64,000 nt of DNA from Pseudomonas sp. MUP55 (GCF_034043515.1 NZ_CP138214.1:744001-808000), one strand, 5' to 3'. Numbered from the stretch's first letter, positions 44,235 through 53,682 are shown. A program made the numbers and translations. Notes: generated from the letters alone by a model not told the origin.

Positions 44235-46423
44235 GGGCGTTGGTCCTCCAGGTCCTTGGGTTTCCAGGTTTTGAGCAGCAACGCATTGCTCACCACACTG
44301 ACGCTGGACAGCGCCATCGCCGCGCCGGCCAGCACCGGGTTGAGCAGGCCGAAGGCCGCCAGGGGAATGCCGATCAAGTTATACACAAAGGCCCAGAACA
44401 GGTTCTGGCGGATTTTCGCGTAGGTCTTGCGGCAGATCTCCAGGGCCGCCGGCACCAGGCGCGGGTCGCCGCGCATCAGGGTGATGCCGGCGGCGTGCAT
44501 GGCCACGTCGGTGCCGCCGCCCATGGCGATGCCGATATCGGCTGCGGCCAGGGCCGGTGCGTCGTTGATACCGTCGCCGACCATGGCCACCCTGCCGGTC
44601 TTTTTCAGCTCGCCCACGGTGGCGGCTTTGTCAGCGGGCAGCACTTCGGCGTGTACATCGTCGATGCCCAGCGCCTCGGCGACCACCCGCGCGCTGCCGC
44701 GATTATCGCCGGTGAGCAGGTGACTGCTGATGTGCTGCGCCTTGAGTTGCTGCACGGCGTGCAGTGCGCCCGGCTTGAGCGTGTCGCCAAACGCGAACAG
44801 CCCCAGCACGCGGGGCTGTTCGCCTTGTTCGATCAGCCACGACAAGGTGCGGCCTTCGGCTTCCCAGGCGCTCGCTTGCTGGCTCAACGCGCCTGCATCA
44901 AGGCCGGCTTCTTCGAGCAGGCGCCGATTGCCCAGGGCCAGTTGCCGGCCGTCAAGGGTGCCGGCAATGCCGCGTCCGGTCAGGGACTGGCTGGCGCTGA
45001 CATCGGCCACCTTCAGTCCCTGTTCTTCACAGGCCTCCAGCACCGCCTTGGCCAGTGGGTGCTCGCTGCCGCGCTGCAAGGCGCCCGCCTGTTGCAACAG
45101 TAACGACTCGTTGCCGTCCAGCGCCGCCAAATGCACGATCTTCGGCGCGCCCGAGGTGAGGGTGCCGGTCTTGTCGAACACCACGGCGCTCACCCCCTGG
45201 GCATGTTCCAGGGCTTCGGCATCCTTGATCAGAATGCCATGGCGCGCGGCAACGCCGGTGCCGGCCATGATTGCAGTCGGCGTCGCCAGGCCCAGGGCAC
45301 AGGGGCAGGCGATCACCAGTACCGCGACCGCATTGATGATTGCGCTCTCCAGGGGCGCGCCGTACAGCCACCAGCCCACCAGGGTGAGCAACGCCAGAAC
45401 CAGCACGGCCGGGACGAATACCTGGCTGACCTTATCCACCAGTTTCTGAATCGGTGCCTTGGCGGCCTGTGCGTCTTCGACCAGTCGGATGATGCGTGCC
45501 AGCACGCTCTCCGCACCCAGGGCGCGGGTGCGTACCAGCAGCCGGCCTTCGCCGTTGATGGCGCCGCCGGTGACCGTATCGCCTGGCCGCTTCGGCACCG
45601 GCAGGCTTTCGCCGCTGATCAGTGCTTCATCGGCATGGCTTTGGCCGTCGACCACTTCCCCGTCCACCGGGAAACGTTCGCCCGGCTTGACCAGAACCAG
45701 GTCGCCGAGCTTGAGTGCGCTGATGGCCACCTCTTCCTCGCGGCCCTCCAGCACGCGCACGGCCCGTTCGGGGCGCAAGGCTTCGAGGGCGCGGATGGCG
45801 CTGGCGGTCTGGCGCTTGGCGCGGCTCTCCAGGTATTTACCCAGCAGCACCAGCGCGATCACCACGGCCGAGGCTTCGAAATACAAGTGCGGAGCGGGCC
45901 GTGTGAGCCATTGATAGACGCTCAGGCCGTAACCGGCGCTGGTGCCGATTGCCACCAGCAGGTCCATATTGCCCGCACCGGCCCGCACGGCTTTCCACGC
46001 CGCGCTGTAAAAACGCGCGCCGAGGATGAATTGCACCGGCGTCGCCAGGGCGAACTGGACCCAGGCGGGGAGCATCCAGTGCACGCCAAAGGGTTCCATC
46101 AGCATCGGCAGCACCAGGGGCAGCGCCAGCAGGATCGCCAGCATCAGCGCCCAGCGCTCATGATGCAGGCGTTGGGCTTGACTGGCCTGGGTGGCGGTTT
46201 CGCTCTGGGGCAGGGTGGCGGTGTAGCCGGCTTTTTCCACGGCGGCGATCAATACGCCGGGATCCAGCTGGCCGACTACCTCAACGTGGGCACGTTCGTT
46301 GGCCAGGTTGACGCTGACGCGTTGCACCCCCGGCACCTTGCCCAGCGCGCGCTCCACACGGCCGGCGCAACTGGCGCAGGTCATGCCGCCGATGGGCAGG
46401 TCAAAGGCGGTGGGTCCATTCAT
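44231..46423 (-). CDS. copA: Copper-exporting P1B-type ATPase CopA/CueA
   Basis: 730 residues. One N-terminal heavy-metal domain with GMTCASC, eight predicted helices, a Cu+-binding CPC in CPCALGL, the phosphorylated Asp in DKTGTLT (about residue 417), SEHPLAKA (HP motif) and [10 protein letters not shown]. The C-terminal half has the usual YN and MxxS positions (AFVYNLIG and [15 protein letters not shown]). It pumps Cu+ from the cytoplasm to the periplasm. It is followed by cueR with a 4-bp overlap. A CueR-type promoter lies just upstream. Confidence 0.96.
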   Translation of the reverse strand: MNGPTAFDLPIGGMTCASCAGRVERALGKVPGVQRVSVNLANERAHVEVVGQLDPGVLIAAVEKAGYTATLPQSETATQASQAQRLHHERWALMLAILLALPLVLPMLMEPFGVHWMLPAWVQFALATPVQFILGARFYSAAWKAVRAGAGNMDLLVAIGTSAGYGLSVYQWLTRPAPHLYFEASAVVIALVLLGKYLESRAKRQTASAIRALEALRPERAVRVLEGREEEVAISALKLGDLVLVKPGERFPVDGEVVDGQSHADEALISGESLPVPKRPGDTVTGGAINGEGRLLVRTRALGAESVLARIIRLVEDAQAAKAPIQKLVDKVSQVFVPAVLVLALLTLVGWWLYGAPLESAIINAVAVLVIACPCALGLATPTAIMAGTGVAARHGILIKDAEALEHAQGVSAVVFDKTGTLTSGAPKIVHLAALDGNESLLLQQAGALQRGSEHPLAKAVLEACEEQGLKVADVSASQSLTGRGIAGTLDGRQLALGNRRLLEEAGLDAGALSQQASAWEAEGRTLSWLIEQGEQPRVLGLFAFGDTLKPGALHAVQQLKAQHISSHLLTGDNRGSARVVAEALGIDDVHAEVLPADKAATVGELKKTGRVAMVGDGINDAPALAAADIGIAMGGGTDVAMHAAGITLMRGDPRLVPAALEICRKTYAKIRQNLFWAFVYNLIGIPLAAFGLLNPVLAGAAMALSSVSVVSNALLLKTWKPKDLEDQRP

Positions 46424-46452
46424 GGGGCAGTCCTCCGTAAGACGATGCCCCT

Positions 46453-46483
46453 AGGATCAACCTTGACCCATGGGTAAGGTCAA
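46453..46483 (-). promoter_or_regulatory. CueR-type promoter of copA-cueR
   Basis: On the minus strand: -35 ttgacc, a 19-bp spacer containing the dyad acctt...aaggt around cccatggg, and -10 gatcct. The 19-bp spacing and ACCTT/AAGGT half-sites are the hallmark of CueR/MerR-controlled promoters. The -10 lies about 30 bp from the copA start. Confidence 0.85.
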
Positions 46484-46504
46484 GCGCGATCGACGATCGT
46501 CGAC

Positions 46505-46656
46505 GATCGTTCCCACGCTCCGCGTGGTAATGCATCCCGTGACGCTCCGCGTCACCCTGGCGCGAATCAGAGGCCTGTGCGCGGGACGCGGAGCGTCCCA
46601 TGAGGCATTACCACGCGGAGCGTGGGAACGATCAACCGCGGAGCGTGGGAACGATC
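46505..46656. repeat. Palindromic GATCGTTCCCACGC repeat with partial 3' duplication
   Basis: A single unit begins gatcgttcccacgctccgcg and ends cgcggagcgtgggaacgatc at 46633, with inner inverted segments (gacgctccgcgtc). It is followed by a 23-bp tandem copy of its right end (to 46656). It is a relative of the triple array at 25807-26255. Just before it, the 10-mer cgacgatcgt occurs twice in a row (46491-46510). Confidence 0.88.
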
Positions 46657-46677
46657 AACGAAGTACGATCAGCGCTT

Positions 46678-47049
46678 TCAATATTCCAGATTTACGGCTT
46701 TGAGGTACATGCCGTCCGGGCCTTGGGCGATGCGCAGTTTGCGTACATCTCCGGCTTTGAGCGTGATGTTCTGTGCCGGCGGCGCGAGCATGCCCGGCAG
46801 GCAGCCCGGGGTCTGGCCCGGCAGCAGCTTGAGGCGCAACGACACATCACCCGGCGGCAAATTGAAGGAGGTGGCTTGTTCCTGGAACAGGCGCCCTGCC
46901 AACTGGTCTTGAATGTAGAGGCCGATCTCGCAGTTGGTTGGCACTTCCAGGCGCTCGCGGGAAATGATCAGCACCGCATAGTCTTCAGCGGCGGGCGCAA
47001 CGGCAGAAAAACTCATCAGGCCGGCTAGGGCAAAAAACGACCAGCGCAT
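46678..47049 (-). CDS. Small exported protein in the copper gene cluster, unknown function
   Basis: 123 residues. Signal peptide (MRWSFFALAGLMSFSAVAPAAA-like), then a small domain predicted to be beta-rich, with Cys in VPTNCEIGLYI and in TPGCLPGM and a conserved-looking ERLEVPTNC start. ATG 47049 has GGAG upstream. It is divergent from copZ and convergent with nothing (the copA promoter lies beyond the repeat). Its position between copA and copZ suggests a role in the envelope during copper stress, but this is inference; I recognise no family. Confidence 0.72.
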   Translation of the reverse strand: MRWSFFALAGLMSFSAVAPAAEDYAVLIISRERLEVPTNCEIGLYIQDQLAGRLFQEQATSFNLPPGDVSLRLKLLPGQTPGCLPGMLAPPAQNITLKAGDVRKLRIAQGPDGMYLKAVNLEY

Positions 47050-47136
47050 GGCGAATGCTCCGTGGTTCACATCTATTGAAGGTGAAGCTTGGCCGACGTC
47101 GCCACCGAATGCCAGCCCGGCCGAGTTTTCCTAAAC

Positions 47137-47167
47137 TTGACCTTGCCATGATGGCAAGGTCGAGACT
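47137..47167 (+). promoter_or_regulatory. CueR-type promoter of copZ
   Basis: -35 ttgacc (47137-47142) and -10 gagact (47162-47167) are separated by 19 bp. The spacer holds a perfect inverted repeat with 10-bp arms, accttgccat and atggcaaggt, around a single G (47140-47160). This is a textbook CueR operator, and a cleaner one than that of copA. Confidence 0.92.
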
Positions 47168-47196
47168 GGGTCCAACCTCATCAAAGGAGTCATGTC

Positions 47197-47388
47197 ATGC
47201 AAGTATTCAACGTGGAAGGAATGACCTGCGGCCATTGCGTTCGGGCGGTGACCCAGGCGGTGCAGGCCCAGGACGCCGATGCCAAGGTCACGGTGGACCT
47301 CGCGGCCAAGCAAGTCAGCGTGCAAAGCAAACTCGAGCGTGAAGAGATCGCCGGGCTGATCAAGGAGGAGGGCTACACAGTCGTCTGA
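47197..47388 (+). CDS. copZ: Copper chaperone CopZ
   Basis: 63 residues, a single heavy-metal-associated domain with the Cu+-binding GMTCGHC near the N-terminus and the ferredoxin-like beta-alpha-beta pattern (VTVDLAAKQVSVQS). It shuttles Cu+ in the cytoplasm, typically to CopA. AAAGGAG precedes the ATG. It has its own CueR-type promoter, so copA-cueR and copZ form a small CueR regulon. Confidence 0.95.
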   Translation: MQVFNVEGMTCGHCVRAVTQAVQAQDADAKVTVDLAAKQVSVQSKLEREEIAGLIKEEGYTVV

Positions 47389-47473
47389 TTGTCGATAGTT
47401 AGCGAGCTATCTTAATGTTCAAGACGCCCAAGCACGGCTAGACTGTCGGGCTGCCGACTCACTTGGGTGTCTG

Positions 47474-48667
47474 ATGAACCTTCGCATAATTCTGATTCTG
47501 GGCGCCTTGAGCGCCTTCGCGCCGTTGGCGATCGACTTTTACCTGCCGGGCTTCCCGGCGATGGCGAGCGCCTTTGCCACCGACGAAAAACACATCCAGT
47601 TGACCCTGGCGGTGTATTTCGGTGGGCTGGCCATCGGGCAATTGATCTACGGCCCGTTGGCCGACCGCTTTGGCCGGCGCGTACCGCTGCTCAGCGGCGT
47701 TACGCTGTTTACCCTCGCGTCGTTCGCCTGTGCCTATGCGCCGTCTTTGGAATGGCTGATCGGTGCGCGCTTCGTGCAGGCCCTCGGCGGTTGCGCAGGC
47801 ATGGTGATTTCGCGGGCGGTGGTGAGTGACAAATGCGACGCCGTGGGCTCGGCCAAGGTGTATTCGCAACTGATGCTGGTCACCGGCCTGGCGCCGATTC
47901 TCGCGCCGCTGGCGGGTGGGATCATGGTGGGCATGTGGGGCTGGCAGTCGATTTTTCTGGCACTGTCGCTGTTCAGTGTGATGGCGGCCATTGCCGTGGC
48001 GGTGGGTTTGCCGGAAACCTTCCCGGCCCATCAGCCGCGCCAGCCGTTGTCCGGCTCGCTGCGTCGCTACGCCGCGCTGTTGTCGGACCGGGTCTACCTC
48101 GGCTACGCCTTGACCGGCGGCATCTCGATTGCCGGGATGTTTGCCTATATCGCCGGTTCACCGTTTGTGTTCATCAAGCTGTATGGGGTCCCCGCCGAGC
48201 ATTACGGCTGGCTGTTTGGCTCCAACGCCGCCGGTTTTATCCTGGTGGCGCAATTGAATGCGCGGTTACTGGCCAAACGCGGCCCGGCATTTCTGCTTTC
48301 GCGTACGGTGTGGGTTTACGTCGCGGCGGCGCTGACTCTGCTGGGGATTGCAGCGCTGCGCACAGAAGCGCTGTGGCCGTTGCTGGTGCCGCTGTTTATC
48401 TGCATCGCCAGCCTGGGCTGCATTCTGCCCAATACCTCGGCTTGCGCCATGAATGGACAAGGCGCGCGCGCCGGCAGCGCGTCGGCGTTGCTCGGTTGCA
48501 TTCAGTTCGGTGTGGCAGCGGGTGCTGCATCGCTGGTGGGTGTGTTGCACGACGGCACAGCGATGCCGATGGCGATGGTGATCAGCCTGTGCGGTGTGCT
48601 GGCGGTGACGATTGCGATGTCGACCCAGCGCCTGCAACGGGCCAGGGCCGTGCAGGCGCAGGTCTGA
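47474..48667 (+). CDS. MFS multidrug efflux transporter, Bcr/CflA family
   Basis: 397 residues, twelve predicted helices. The N-terminal PLAIDFYLPGFPAMASAF and the loop GPLADRFGRRVPLLSG are typical of the Bcr/CflA drug:H+ antiporters; AlaPhe-rich helices and a LPETFP motif after helix 6 agree. The substrate is unknown. It is transcribed alone, 85 bp after copZ, where a dyad gatag/ctatc (47395-47412) may be regulatory. Confidence 0.9.
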   Translation: MNLRIILILGALSAFAPLAIDFYLPGFPAMASAFATDEKHIQLTLAVYFGGLAIGQLIYGPLADRFGRRVPLLSGVTLFTLASFACAYAPSLEWLIGARFVQALGGCAGMVISRAVVSDKCDAVGSAKVYSQLMLVTGLAPILAPLAGGIMVGMWGWQSIFLALSLFSVMAAIAVAVGLPETFPAHQPRQPLSGSLRRYAALLSDRVYLGYALTGGISIAGMFAYIAGSPFVFIKLYGVPAEHYGWLFGSNAAGFILVAQLNARLLAKRGPAFLLSRTVWVYVAAALTLLGIAALRTEALWPLLVPLFICIASLGCILPNTSACAMNGQGARAGSASALLGCIQFGVAAGAASLVGVLHDGTAMPMAMVISLCGVLAVTIAMSTQRLQRARAVQAQV

Positions 48668-48675
48668 AGGGCCGA

Positions 48676-48849
48676 TCAGCCAGTGGCGGCGCGTTGCTGG
48701 CTGAGTGGAAAACGGTGGGGGGCCTGGATGCGCGCTTGCAAGGTGTCGGCAAACGCGCGGGCCTCGGCTTCGGTGTGAAAAATAATCGACTTCTGGTCCA
48801 GGCGGACCTCCCACTGGGATTTTGCTAACGCTTTTATCAGGATCTTCAT
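48676..48849 (-). CDS. Small conserved-looking protein of unknown function
   Basis: 57 residues starting MKILIKALAKSQWEVRLDQ, with the core SIIFHTEAEARAFADTLQARI. This resembles a short DUF2188-like beta-beta-alpha domain, but the match is not certain. ATG 48849 has GAGGAA seven bases upstream. A longer frame starting at 48924 adds an implausible N-terminus. It is convergent with the Bcr/CflA gene. Confidence 0.65.
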   Translation of the reverse strand: MKILIKALAKSQWEVRLDQKSIIFHTEAEARAFADTLQARIQAPHRFPLSQQRAATG

Positions 48850-48945
48850 TGCTGACTTCCTCACGTAAAAGAATCGTGGCAAAGGCGGCCAATATAAACC
48901 TGTATGCGCTGGCAAATATGACAAACGTCAACTGTCGGACTAATG

Positions 48946-48981
48946 GTGTCGTCCGTTACTTACATCAGTAACGGACGACAC
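48946..48981. terminator. Perfect 15-bp stem hairpin
   Basis: gtgtcgtccgttact (48946-48960) and its exact complement agtaacggacgacac (48967-48981) are separated by 6 nt. An outer ctgtc...gacag pair adds to the structure. It lies 14 bp after the stop of the oxidoreductase gene (minus strand). No T-run follows immediately on the minus strand, but gttttttaaaac sits between the stop and the hairpin. It could be a terminator or a binding site. Confidence 0.55.
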
Positions 48982-48994
48982 TGACAGCCGTTTT

Positions 48995-50008
48995 TTAAAA
49001 CCCCTCCAACACGATCTTGCCCTTGGCCTTGCCGCTTTCCAGCAGTGCGTGGGCACGGCGCAGGTTCGCCGCGTTGATCACGCCGAAGTGCTCGCCGACC
49101 GTGGTTCTCAGGGTGCCGGCGTCAACCAGCGCGGCCACGCGGTTGAGCAGGTTATGCTGCTCGATCATGTCCGGGGTCTCGAATATCGAGCGGGTGTACA
49201 TGAACTCCCAATGCAGCGACAAGCTCTTGCGCTTGAGCTTGCTGACGTCCAGCGCCTTGGGGTCGTCGATCAAGGCCAGCTTGCCCTGGGGTTGCAGGGC
49301 TTCCACCAGTTGATCCAGGTGATGGTCGGTCTGGGTCAGGCTGGCGACGTGGGTCACGTGCGGGTGGCCGGCGTGCTTCAGCGCTTCGCTCAGCGGCTGG
49401 CTATGGTCGATCACCAGCTCGGCGCCCAAAGCCTTGGCCCACGCCTGAGTCTCGGGGCGCGAGGCGGTGCCGATGACTTTCAGCGCGGTGAGCTGGCTGG
49501 CCAGCTGGGTCAGGATCGAACCCACGCCGCCCGCCGCACCGACGATCAGCAGGCTCTGGCCCTGGTCCGCTGTGCCCTCCGGTACTTGCAGGCGTTCGAA
49601 CAACAGCTCCCAGGCCGTGATGGCGGTCAATGGCAGCGCCGCGGCTTCGGCAAAGCCCAGGCTCTGCGGCATATGGCCAACGATGCGTTCATCCACGGTG
49701 TGCAGTTCGCTGTTGCCGCCTGGGCGAACCAGAGAGCCGGCGTAGAACACCTTGTCACCGGCCTTGAACAGCGTCACTTCACTGCCGACCGCCTTGACCA
49801 CACCGGCCACGTCCCAGCCGAGCACCTTGGCAGCGCCATTTTCCGGGGCGACGTTCTGGCGCACCTTGGTGTCCACCGGGTTGACCGAGATGGCTTTGAC
49901 TTCCACCAGCAGGTCGCGCGGCCCGGCAACAGGTTCGGGCAGTTCGATGTCTTGCAGGGCGTTGACGTCGCTGATGGGCAGGGACGTGTAGTAGGCGATG
50001 GCTTTCAT
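48995..50008 (-). CDS. Zinc-type alcohol dehydrogenase family protein, quinone-oxidoreductase-like
   Basis: 337 residues, medium-chain dehydrogenase/reductase. The GroES-like domain has VLGWDVAGVVKAVGSEV. The NADPH-binding glycine motif is LLIVGAAGGVGSILTQLA at about residues 155-172. The catalytic zinc ligands are not apparent, so it is probably a zinc-independent quinone reductase of the QOR/ZADH type. It is followed on the minus strand by a hairpin and preceded by the ABM gene, 26 bp away, with which it likely forms an operon controlled by the divergent LysR regulator. Confidence 0.9.
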   Translation of the reverse strand: MKAIAYYTSLPISDVNALQDIELPEPVAGPRDLLVEVKAISVNPVDTKVRQNVAPENGAAKVLGWDVAGVVKAVGSEVTLFKAGDKVFYAGSLVRPGGNSELHTVDERIVGHMPQSLGFAEAAALPLTAITAWELLFERLQVPEGTADQGQSLLIVGAAGGVGSILTQLASQLTALKVIGTASRPETQAWAKALGAELVIDHSQPLSEALKHAGHPHVTHVASLTQTDHHLDQLVEALQPQGKLALIDDPKALDVSKLKRKSLSLHWEFMYTRSIFETPDMIEQHNLLNRVAALVDAGTLRTTVGEHFGVINAANLRRAHALLESGKAKGKIVLEGF

Positions 50009-50034
50009 GATTTCTCCGGGTAAGGGTCGCGTGG

Positions 50035-50328
50035 TCAGGCGAGAAACTGCAGGCGCTTGAGTTCGAAGTGTTCGATCACGTCGGCGGCCTGGGTTCGAAA
50101 GTTCTGGATATGCGCGCTCTGGTCGTGATCGGCCAGGGCCGCGTCATCGCTCCAGCGCTCAAGCATGTAGAACGTCTCGGGATGCTGCAGATCCTGGTGC
50201 AGGTCGTACTGCTGACAGCCGGGTTCCTGTCGAGTCGGCTCGAGCAGCTCACGCAGCAGGGTTTCCAGGGTGGCTTGTTGGCCGGGCTTGGCGATCAGTG
50301 TGGCAATGACGTTAAAGGCAGTAGGCAT
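50035..50328 (-). CDS. Antibiotic biosynthesis monooxygenase (ABM) domain protein, putative quinol monooxygenase
   Basis: 97 residues, a compact ferredoxin-like ABM domain with the family pattern NVIATLIAKPGQQATLETLLRELLEPTRQEPGCQQYDL and FYMLERWSDDAALADHDQS. Members such as YgiN oxidise quinols without cofactors. ATG 50328 has AGGA seven bases upstream; two codons earlier another ATG is possible. It is paired with a quinone-reductase-like gene, so the pair may handle quinones or other electrophiles. Confidence 0.88.
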   Translation of the reverse strand: MPTAFNVIATLIAKPGQQATLETLLRELLEPTRQEPGCQQYDLHQDLQHPETFYMLERWSDDAALADHDQSAHIQNFRTQAADVIEHFELKRLQFLA

Positions 50329-50446
50329 GATCAACTCCTGGTCGAAGATTTATGGGATGGCCAGATGATTGGCTATTTCCTGTGCAGATAAAAGCGGCTA
50401 AAACAGAGGGCTGTTTCAATAAAAAATTGATAATTGGCGGGAATGC

Positions 50447-51373
50447 ATGCTGCGCTTTGATGATTTGCAGTTGTTTGTACGGGCGGCGGACCTGGGTAGC
50501 CTGTCGGCAGCCGCGCGGGTGATGGACCTGTCCCCGGCGGTGGCCAGCGCGGCGTTGAAGCGTATAGAGCACCAACTGGGCACGCGCTTGCTGGCGCGCT
50601 CTACCCGCAGCCTGCGCCTGACCGCCGAAGGTGAGGGGTTTCTCACCTACGCCCGCGCCGCGTTAAGTTCATTGGACGAAGGGCGGCGCCTGTTGGCCAG
50701 TGGGCAGGATCACGTCAGCGGCATGCTGCAACTGTCGGCACCTTCGGATTTCGGCCGCAACCAGTTGCTGCCGTGGCTGGATGACTTCCAGCGCCAATAC
50801 CCGCAACTGAGCGTGCGCCTGTTGCTGGGTGACCGCATTGCCGACCTGTTCCGGCAGCCCGTGGATATTGCCTTGCGTTATGGCGAGCCCGAGGACTCCA
50901 GCCTGGTTGCGCTGCCCATCGCGCCGGAGAATGTGCGGGTGCTGTGCGCTGCGCCGAGTTATCTGGCCCGGCACGGCGAGCCGCGGCACCTTGAGCAACT
51001 GGCCCAGCATAATTGCCTGCTCTACATGCTCGCCGGCCGCGTGCATGACCATTGGCGTTTTTACGACGGCAAGCGCGAGGTCAGCCTGACCGTCACGGGG
51101 GATCGGGTCAGTGACGACGCCGACGTGGTGCGCCGCTGGGCGGTGGCGGGTGTGGGCATTGCCTATAAATCCTGGCTGGATGTGAGCAGCGACGTCGTGG
51201 CTGGGCGTTTACGCTTGATCCTGCCGGAGCTGCGCGGTGAGCGCACACCGCTCAACCTGCTGTGCGCGCATCGTGCGCAGTTGAGCAAACCCGTCAACCT
51301 GCTGCGGGAAATGCTCGTGGCCCGTTGTGCGACATTGACGGCGCAACGGTCGGAGCAATTCGCAGCGAAGTAA
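50447..51373 (+). CDS. LysR-family transcriptional regulator
   Basis: 308 residues. N-terminal winged helix (MLRFDDLQLFVRAADLGSLSAAARVMDLSPAVASAALKRIEHQLGTRLLARSTRSLRLT), with a LysR substrate-binding domain from about 90. It belongs to the AaeR/DmlR-like branch (SGMLQLSAPSDFGRNQLLPWL). It is divergent from the ABM-oxidoreductase pair with 118 bp between, the classical layout for an LTTR and its target operon. Confidence 0.92.
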   Translation: MLRFDDLQLFVRAADLGSLSAAARVMDLSPAVASAALKRIEHQLGTRLLARSTRSLRLTAEGEGFLTYARAALSSLDEGRRLLASGQDHVSGMLQLSAPSDFGRNQLLPWLDDFQRQYPQLSVRLLLGDRIADLFRQPVDIALRYGEPEDSSLVALPIAPENVRVLCAAPSYLARHGEPRHLEQLAQHNCLLYMLAGRVHDHWRFYDGKREVSLTVTGDRVSDDADVVRRWAVAGVGIAYKSWLDVSSDVVAGRLRLILPELRGERTPLNLLCAHRAQLSKPVNLLREMLVARCATLTAQRSEQFAAK

Positions 51374-51510
51374 TGGCCTCCAGCAAAGCAGGAAATTTCG
51401 CTCAAGTGCTGTCCTTGTCCAGGCTGTAAGACGCCATGGAACCGGCTGTTCCGGCCCCTATACTTTGGCGCCAACCGCAGCAGAAAAACGGTTCAACAGG
51501 GAGTCGAGAG

Positions 51511-52200
51511 ATGGAACAGGCACCAGGTATCAGTCATATCGCCAGCTTGCTTGCCGAGCCCAAGCGCACTGCAATGCTGTGGGCGTTGATGGACGGTTCG
51601 GCGAAATCTTCAGAGGAACTGGCGACGGTCGCCGGGCTGTCTGCAGCATCGGCCAATGCCCATCTGGCGCGGTTGACCGGCAGCGGGCTGCTGCGGGTCG
51701 AGGCGCGTCGGGGCAAGCGGCTGTTTCGCGTGGCGGCCGCGGATGTCAGCGCCGCCCTCGATGCGCTGGCGACCACCACCATGGCCAGTGTGGAGCGCAG
51801 TGCGCGCCAGGCTCAGCCGCCTGCATTGCCGGTACCGCCGCTGTTGCGTCGCGCCCGCGTGTGCCAGGACCACCTGGGCGGCGAACTGGCGGCCGGTCTG
51901 TACCAACGCATGACGCAGGCCGGCTGGATCCAGCGCCACGAGCAACGTACCGAAGTCACGGTCAAGGGCACCCGGCAGTTGGCGCAGCTGGGTATTTTTA
52001 TCCAGGCATTCTCATCGCCCCTGGTCTGCGACTGTTTCGACTGGAGCCAGCAGCAACCCCATGTAGGTGGGGCGCTTGGTGCAGGGTTGTTGCAACTGTT
52101 TTTGCAGTCGAACTGGGTCAGTGCGATCGACGAGTCCCAAGCCTTGTCCGTCAGCGACGCCGGGCTTTTGGAAATCAATCGGCTGGCCACGGCGCAGTAG
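51511..52200 (+). CDS. ArsR-type winged-helix transcriptional regulator
   Basis: 229 residues. The N-terminal ArsR-like HTH (MEQAPGISHIASLLAEPKRTAMLWALMDG...ELATVAGLSAASANAHLARLTGSGLLRVE) is joined to a longer C-terminal region with possible metal or redox residues (CQDHLGGELAAGLYQRM, CDCFDW). The architecture fits the subgroup that controls transport genes; the ligand is unknown. ATG 51511 has AGGGAG upstream; a longer frame from 51436 has no support. It is followed 94 bp later by an MFS gene it may regulate. Confidence 0.86.
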   Translation: MEQAPGISHIASLLAEPKRTAMLWALMDGSAKSSEELATVAGLSAASANAHLARLTGSGLLRVEARRGKRLFRVAAADVSAALDALATTTMASVERSARQAQPPALPVPPLLRRARVCQDHLGGELAAGLYQRMTQAGWIQRHEQRTEVTVKGTRQLAQLGIFIQAFSSPLVCDCFDWSQQQPHVGGALGAGLLQLFLQSNWVSAIDESQALSVSDAGLLEINRLATAQ

Positions 52201-52294
52201 CGTCGCTCCTGGTTTCGGTCGGGTCGCATCCAGCAACGCCAGGGGAGACGATGCCGCACACTCTTGGAGGGGATCTTCACAGGGGGGATGCGAC

Positions 52295-53665
52295 ATGGGT
52301 ATACAGGGCTATAGCGCAGCAGAGCGGCTGGAACGGTTACCCATCAGTGGTTACCACCGGATCATTTTCATCATCATTGCCCTGGCGTTTTTCTTCGACT
52401 CCATGGACCTGGCGATGATGACTTTTCTGTTGGGCTCGATCAAATCCGAGTTCGGCCTGAGTACGGCCCAGGCCGGGTTACTGGCCAGTTCGAGTTTTTT
52501 CGGCATGGTGATCGGCGCATCGCTCAGCGGGATGTTCGCGGATCGCTTCGGGCGCAAGCCGGTATTTCAGTGGAGCATCGTGCTGTGGGGCGTCGCCAGT
52601 TACTTATGCTCCACGGCGCAGACGGTTGAGACCCTGACCCTGTTTCGTATCCTGCTGGGCATTGGGATGGGCATGGAGTTTCCCATTGCGCAGTCCATGC
52701 TGTCGGAGCTGATTCCGGCAAAGCGACGAGGGCGTTATATCGCCTTGATGGATGGGTTCTGGCCGTTGGGGTTTGTTGCCGCCGGGGTGCTTTCTTATTT
52801 CCTGCTGCCAGTGATCGGCTGGCGCGACATCTTCCTGGTGTTGGCCGTGCCGGCGGTGTTTGTGTTGGCCATCCGGTTTTTCATTCCAGAATCGCCACGT
52901 TGGCTGGAACAGGCCGGGCGCCACGAGGCGGCGGACAAGGTATTGCTTGGCATTGAACAAAAGGTGCGCAACTCCCTCGGCCACGCCGAATTGCCGCAGC
53001 CCATTGCCTTGCCGCGAGTGGCGAGTACGCCGGGCACATTCTTCTCGGCTTTCCAGCAGCTGTGGTCGGCGCAGTACCGCCAACGCACCCTGATGATCTG
53101 GAGCGTGTGGTTCTTTGCCTTGCTCGGCTTCTACGGGCTGACCTCGTGGCTGAGTGCGCTGTTGCAGCAGTCAGGCTTTGCCGTGACGCAATCGGTGTAT
53201 TACACGGTGATCATTTCCCTGGGCGGGATACCGGGTTTCCTCATGGCCGCGTGGCTGGTCGAGCGTTGGGGGCGCAAGCCGGTGTGCGTGGTGACGCTGC
53301 TGGGCGGCGCAGTGATGGCGTTTTTGTATGGGCAAAGCGCGGTGTTTGGCGGCAACGTCGGGCTGCTGATTACGTCCGGCTTGTTGATGCAGTTCTTTCT
53401 GTTTGGCATGTGGGCGGTGTTGTACACCTATACGCCTGAGCTGTATCCCACTTCGGCGCGCGCCACCGGTTCCGGGTTCGCCTCGGCGATTGGGCGGGTG
53501 GGCTCGTTGCTGGGGCCACTGGTGACCGGGTTGGTGTTTCCAATCACCGGGCAGGGCGGGGTATTTGCCCTGGGCGCGTTGTGTTTCGCGGTGGCGGCGC
53601 TGGTGGTGTGGGTGTTTGGGATGGAGACCAAGGGCAAGACGTTGGAGGAACTCACCGAAATCTGA
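52295..53665 (+). CDS. MFS transporter, sugar/aromatic-acid type
   Basis: 456 residues, twelve helices. Motifs GMFADRFGRKP (loop 2-3), PESPRWLEQAGR after helix 6 and YTPELYPTSARATG near helix 10-11 are typical of the metabolite:H+ symporter and sugar-porter branches (NiaP/MhpT-like). The substrate is uncertain; the acidic DSMD in helix 1 suggests a cation-coupled organic-acid or vitamin carrier. ATG 52295 has a GGGGGGA site; an upstream open frame of 76 codons overlaps the regulator gene and is not used. Confidence 0.88.
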   Translation: MGIQGYSAAERLERLPISGYHRIIFIIIALAFFFDSMDLAMMTFLLGSIKSEFGLSTAQAGLLASSSFFGMVIGASLSGMFADRFGRKPVFQWSIVLWGVASYLCSTAQTVETLTLFRILLGIGMGMEFPIAQSMLSELIPAKRRGRYIALMDGFWPLGFVAAGVLSYFLLPVIGWRDIFLVLAVPAVFVLAIRFFIPESPRWLEQAGRHEAADKVLLGIEQKVRNSLGHAELPQPIALPRVASTPGTFFSAFQQLWSAQYRQRTLMIWSVWFFALLGFYGLTSWLSALLQQSGFAVTQSVYYTVIISLGGIPGFLMAAWLVERWGRKPVCVVTLLGGAVMAFLYGQSAVFGGNVGLLITSGLLMQFFLFGMWAVLYTYTPELYPTSARATGSGFASAIGRVGSLLGPLVTGLVFPITGQGGVFALGALCFAVAALVVWVFGMETKGKTLEELTEI

Positions 53666-53682
53666 GGTTAACGCAAAACCCC

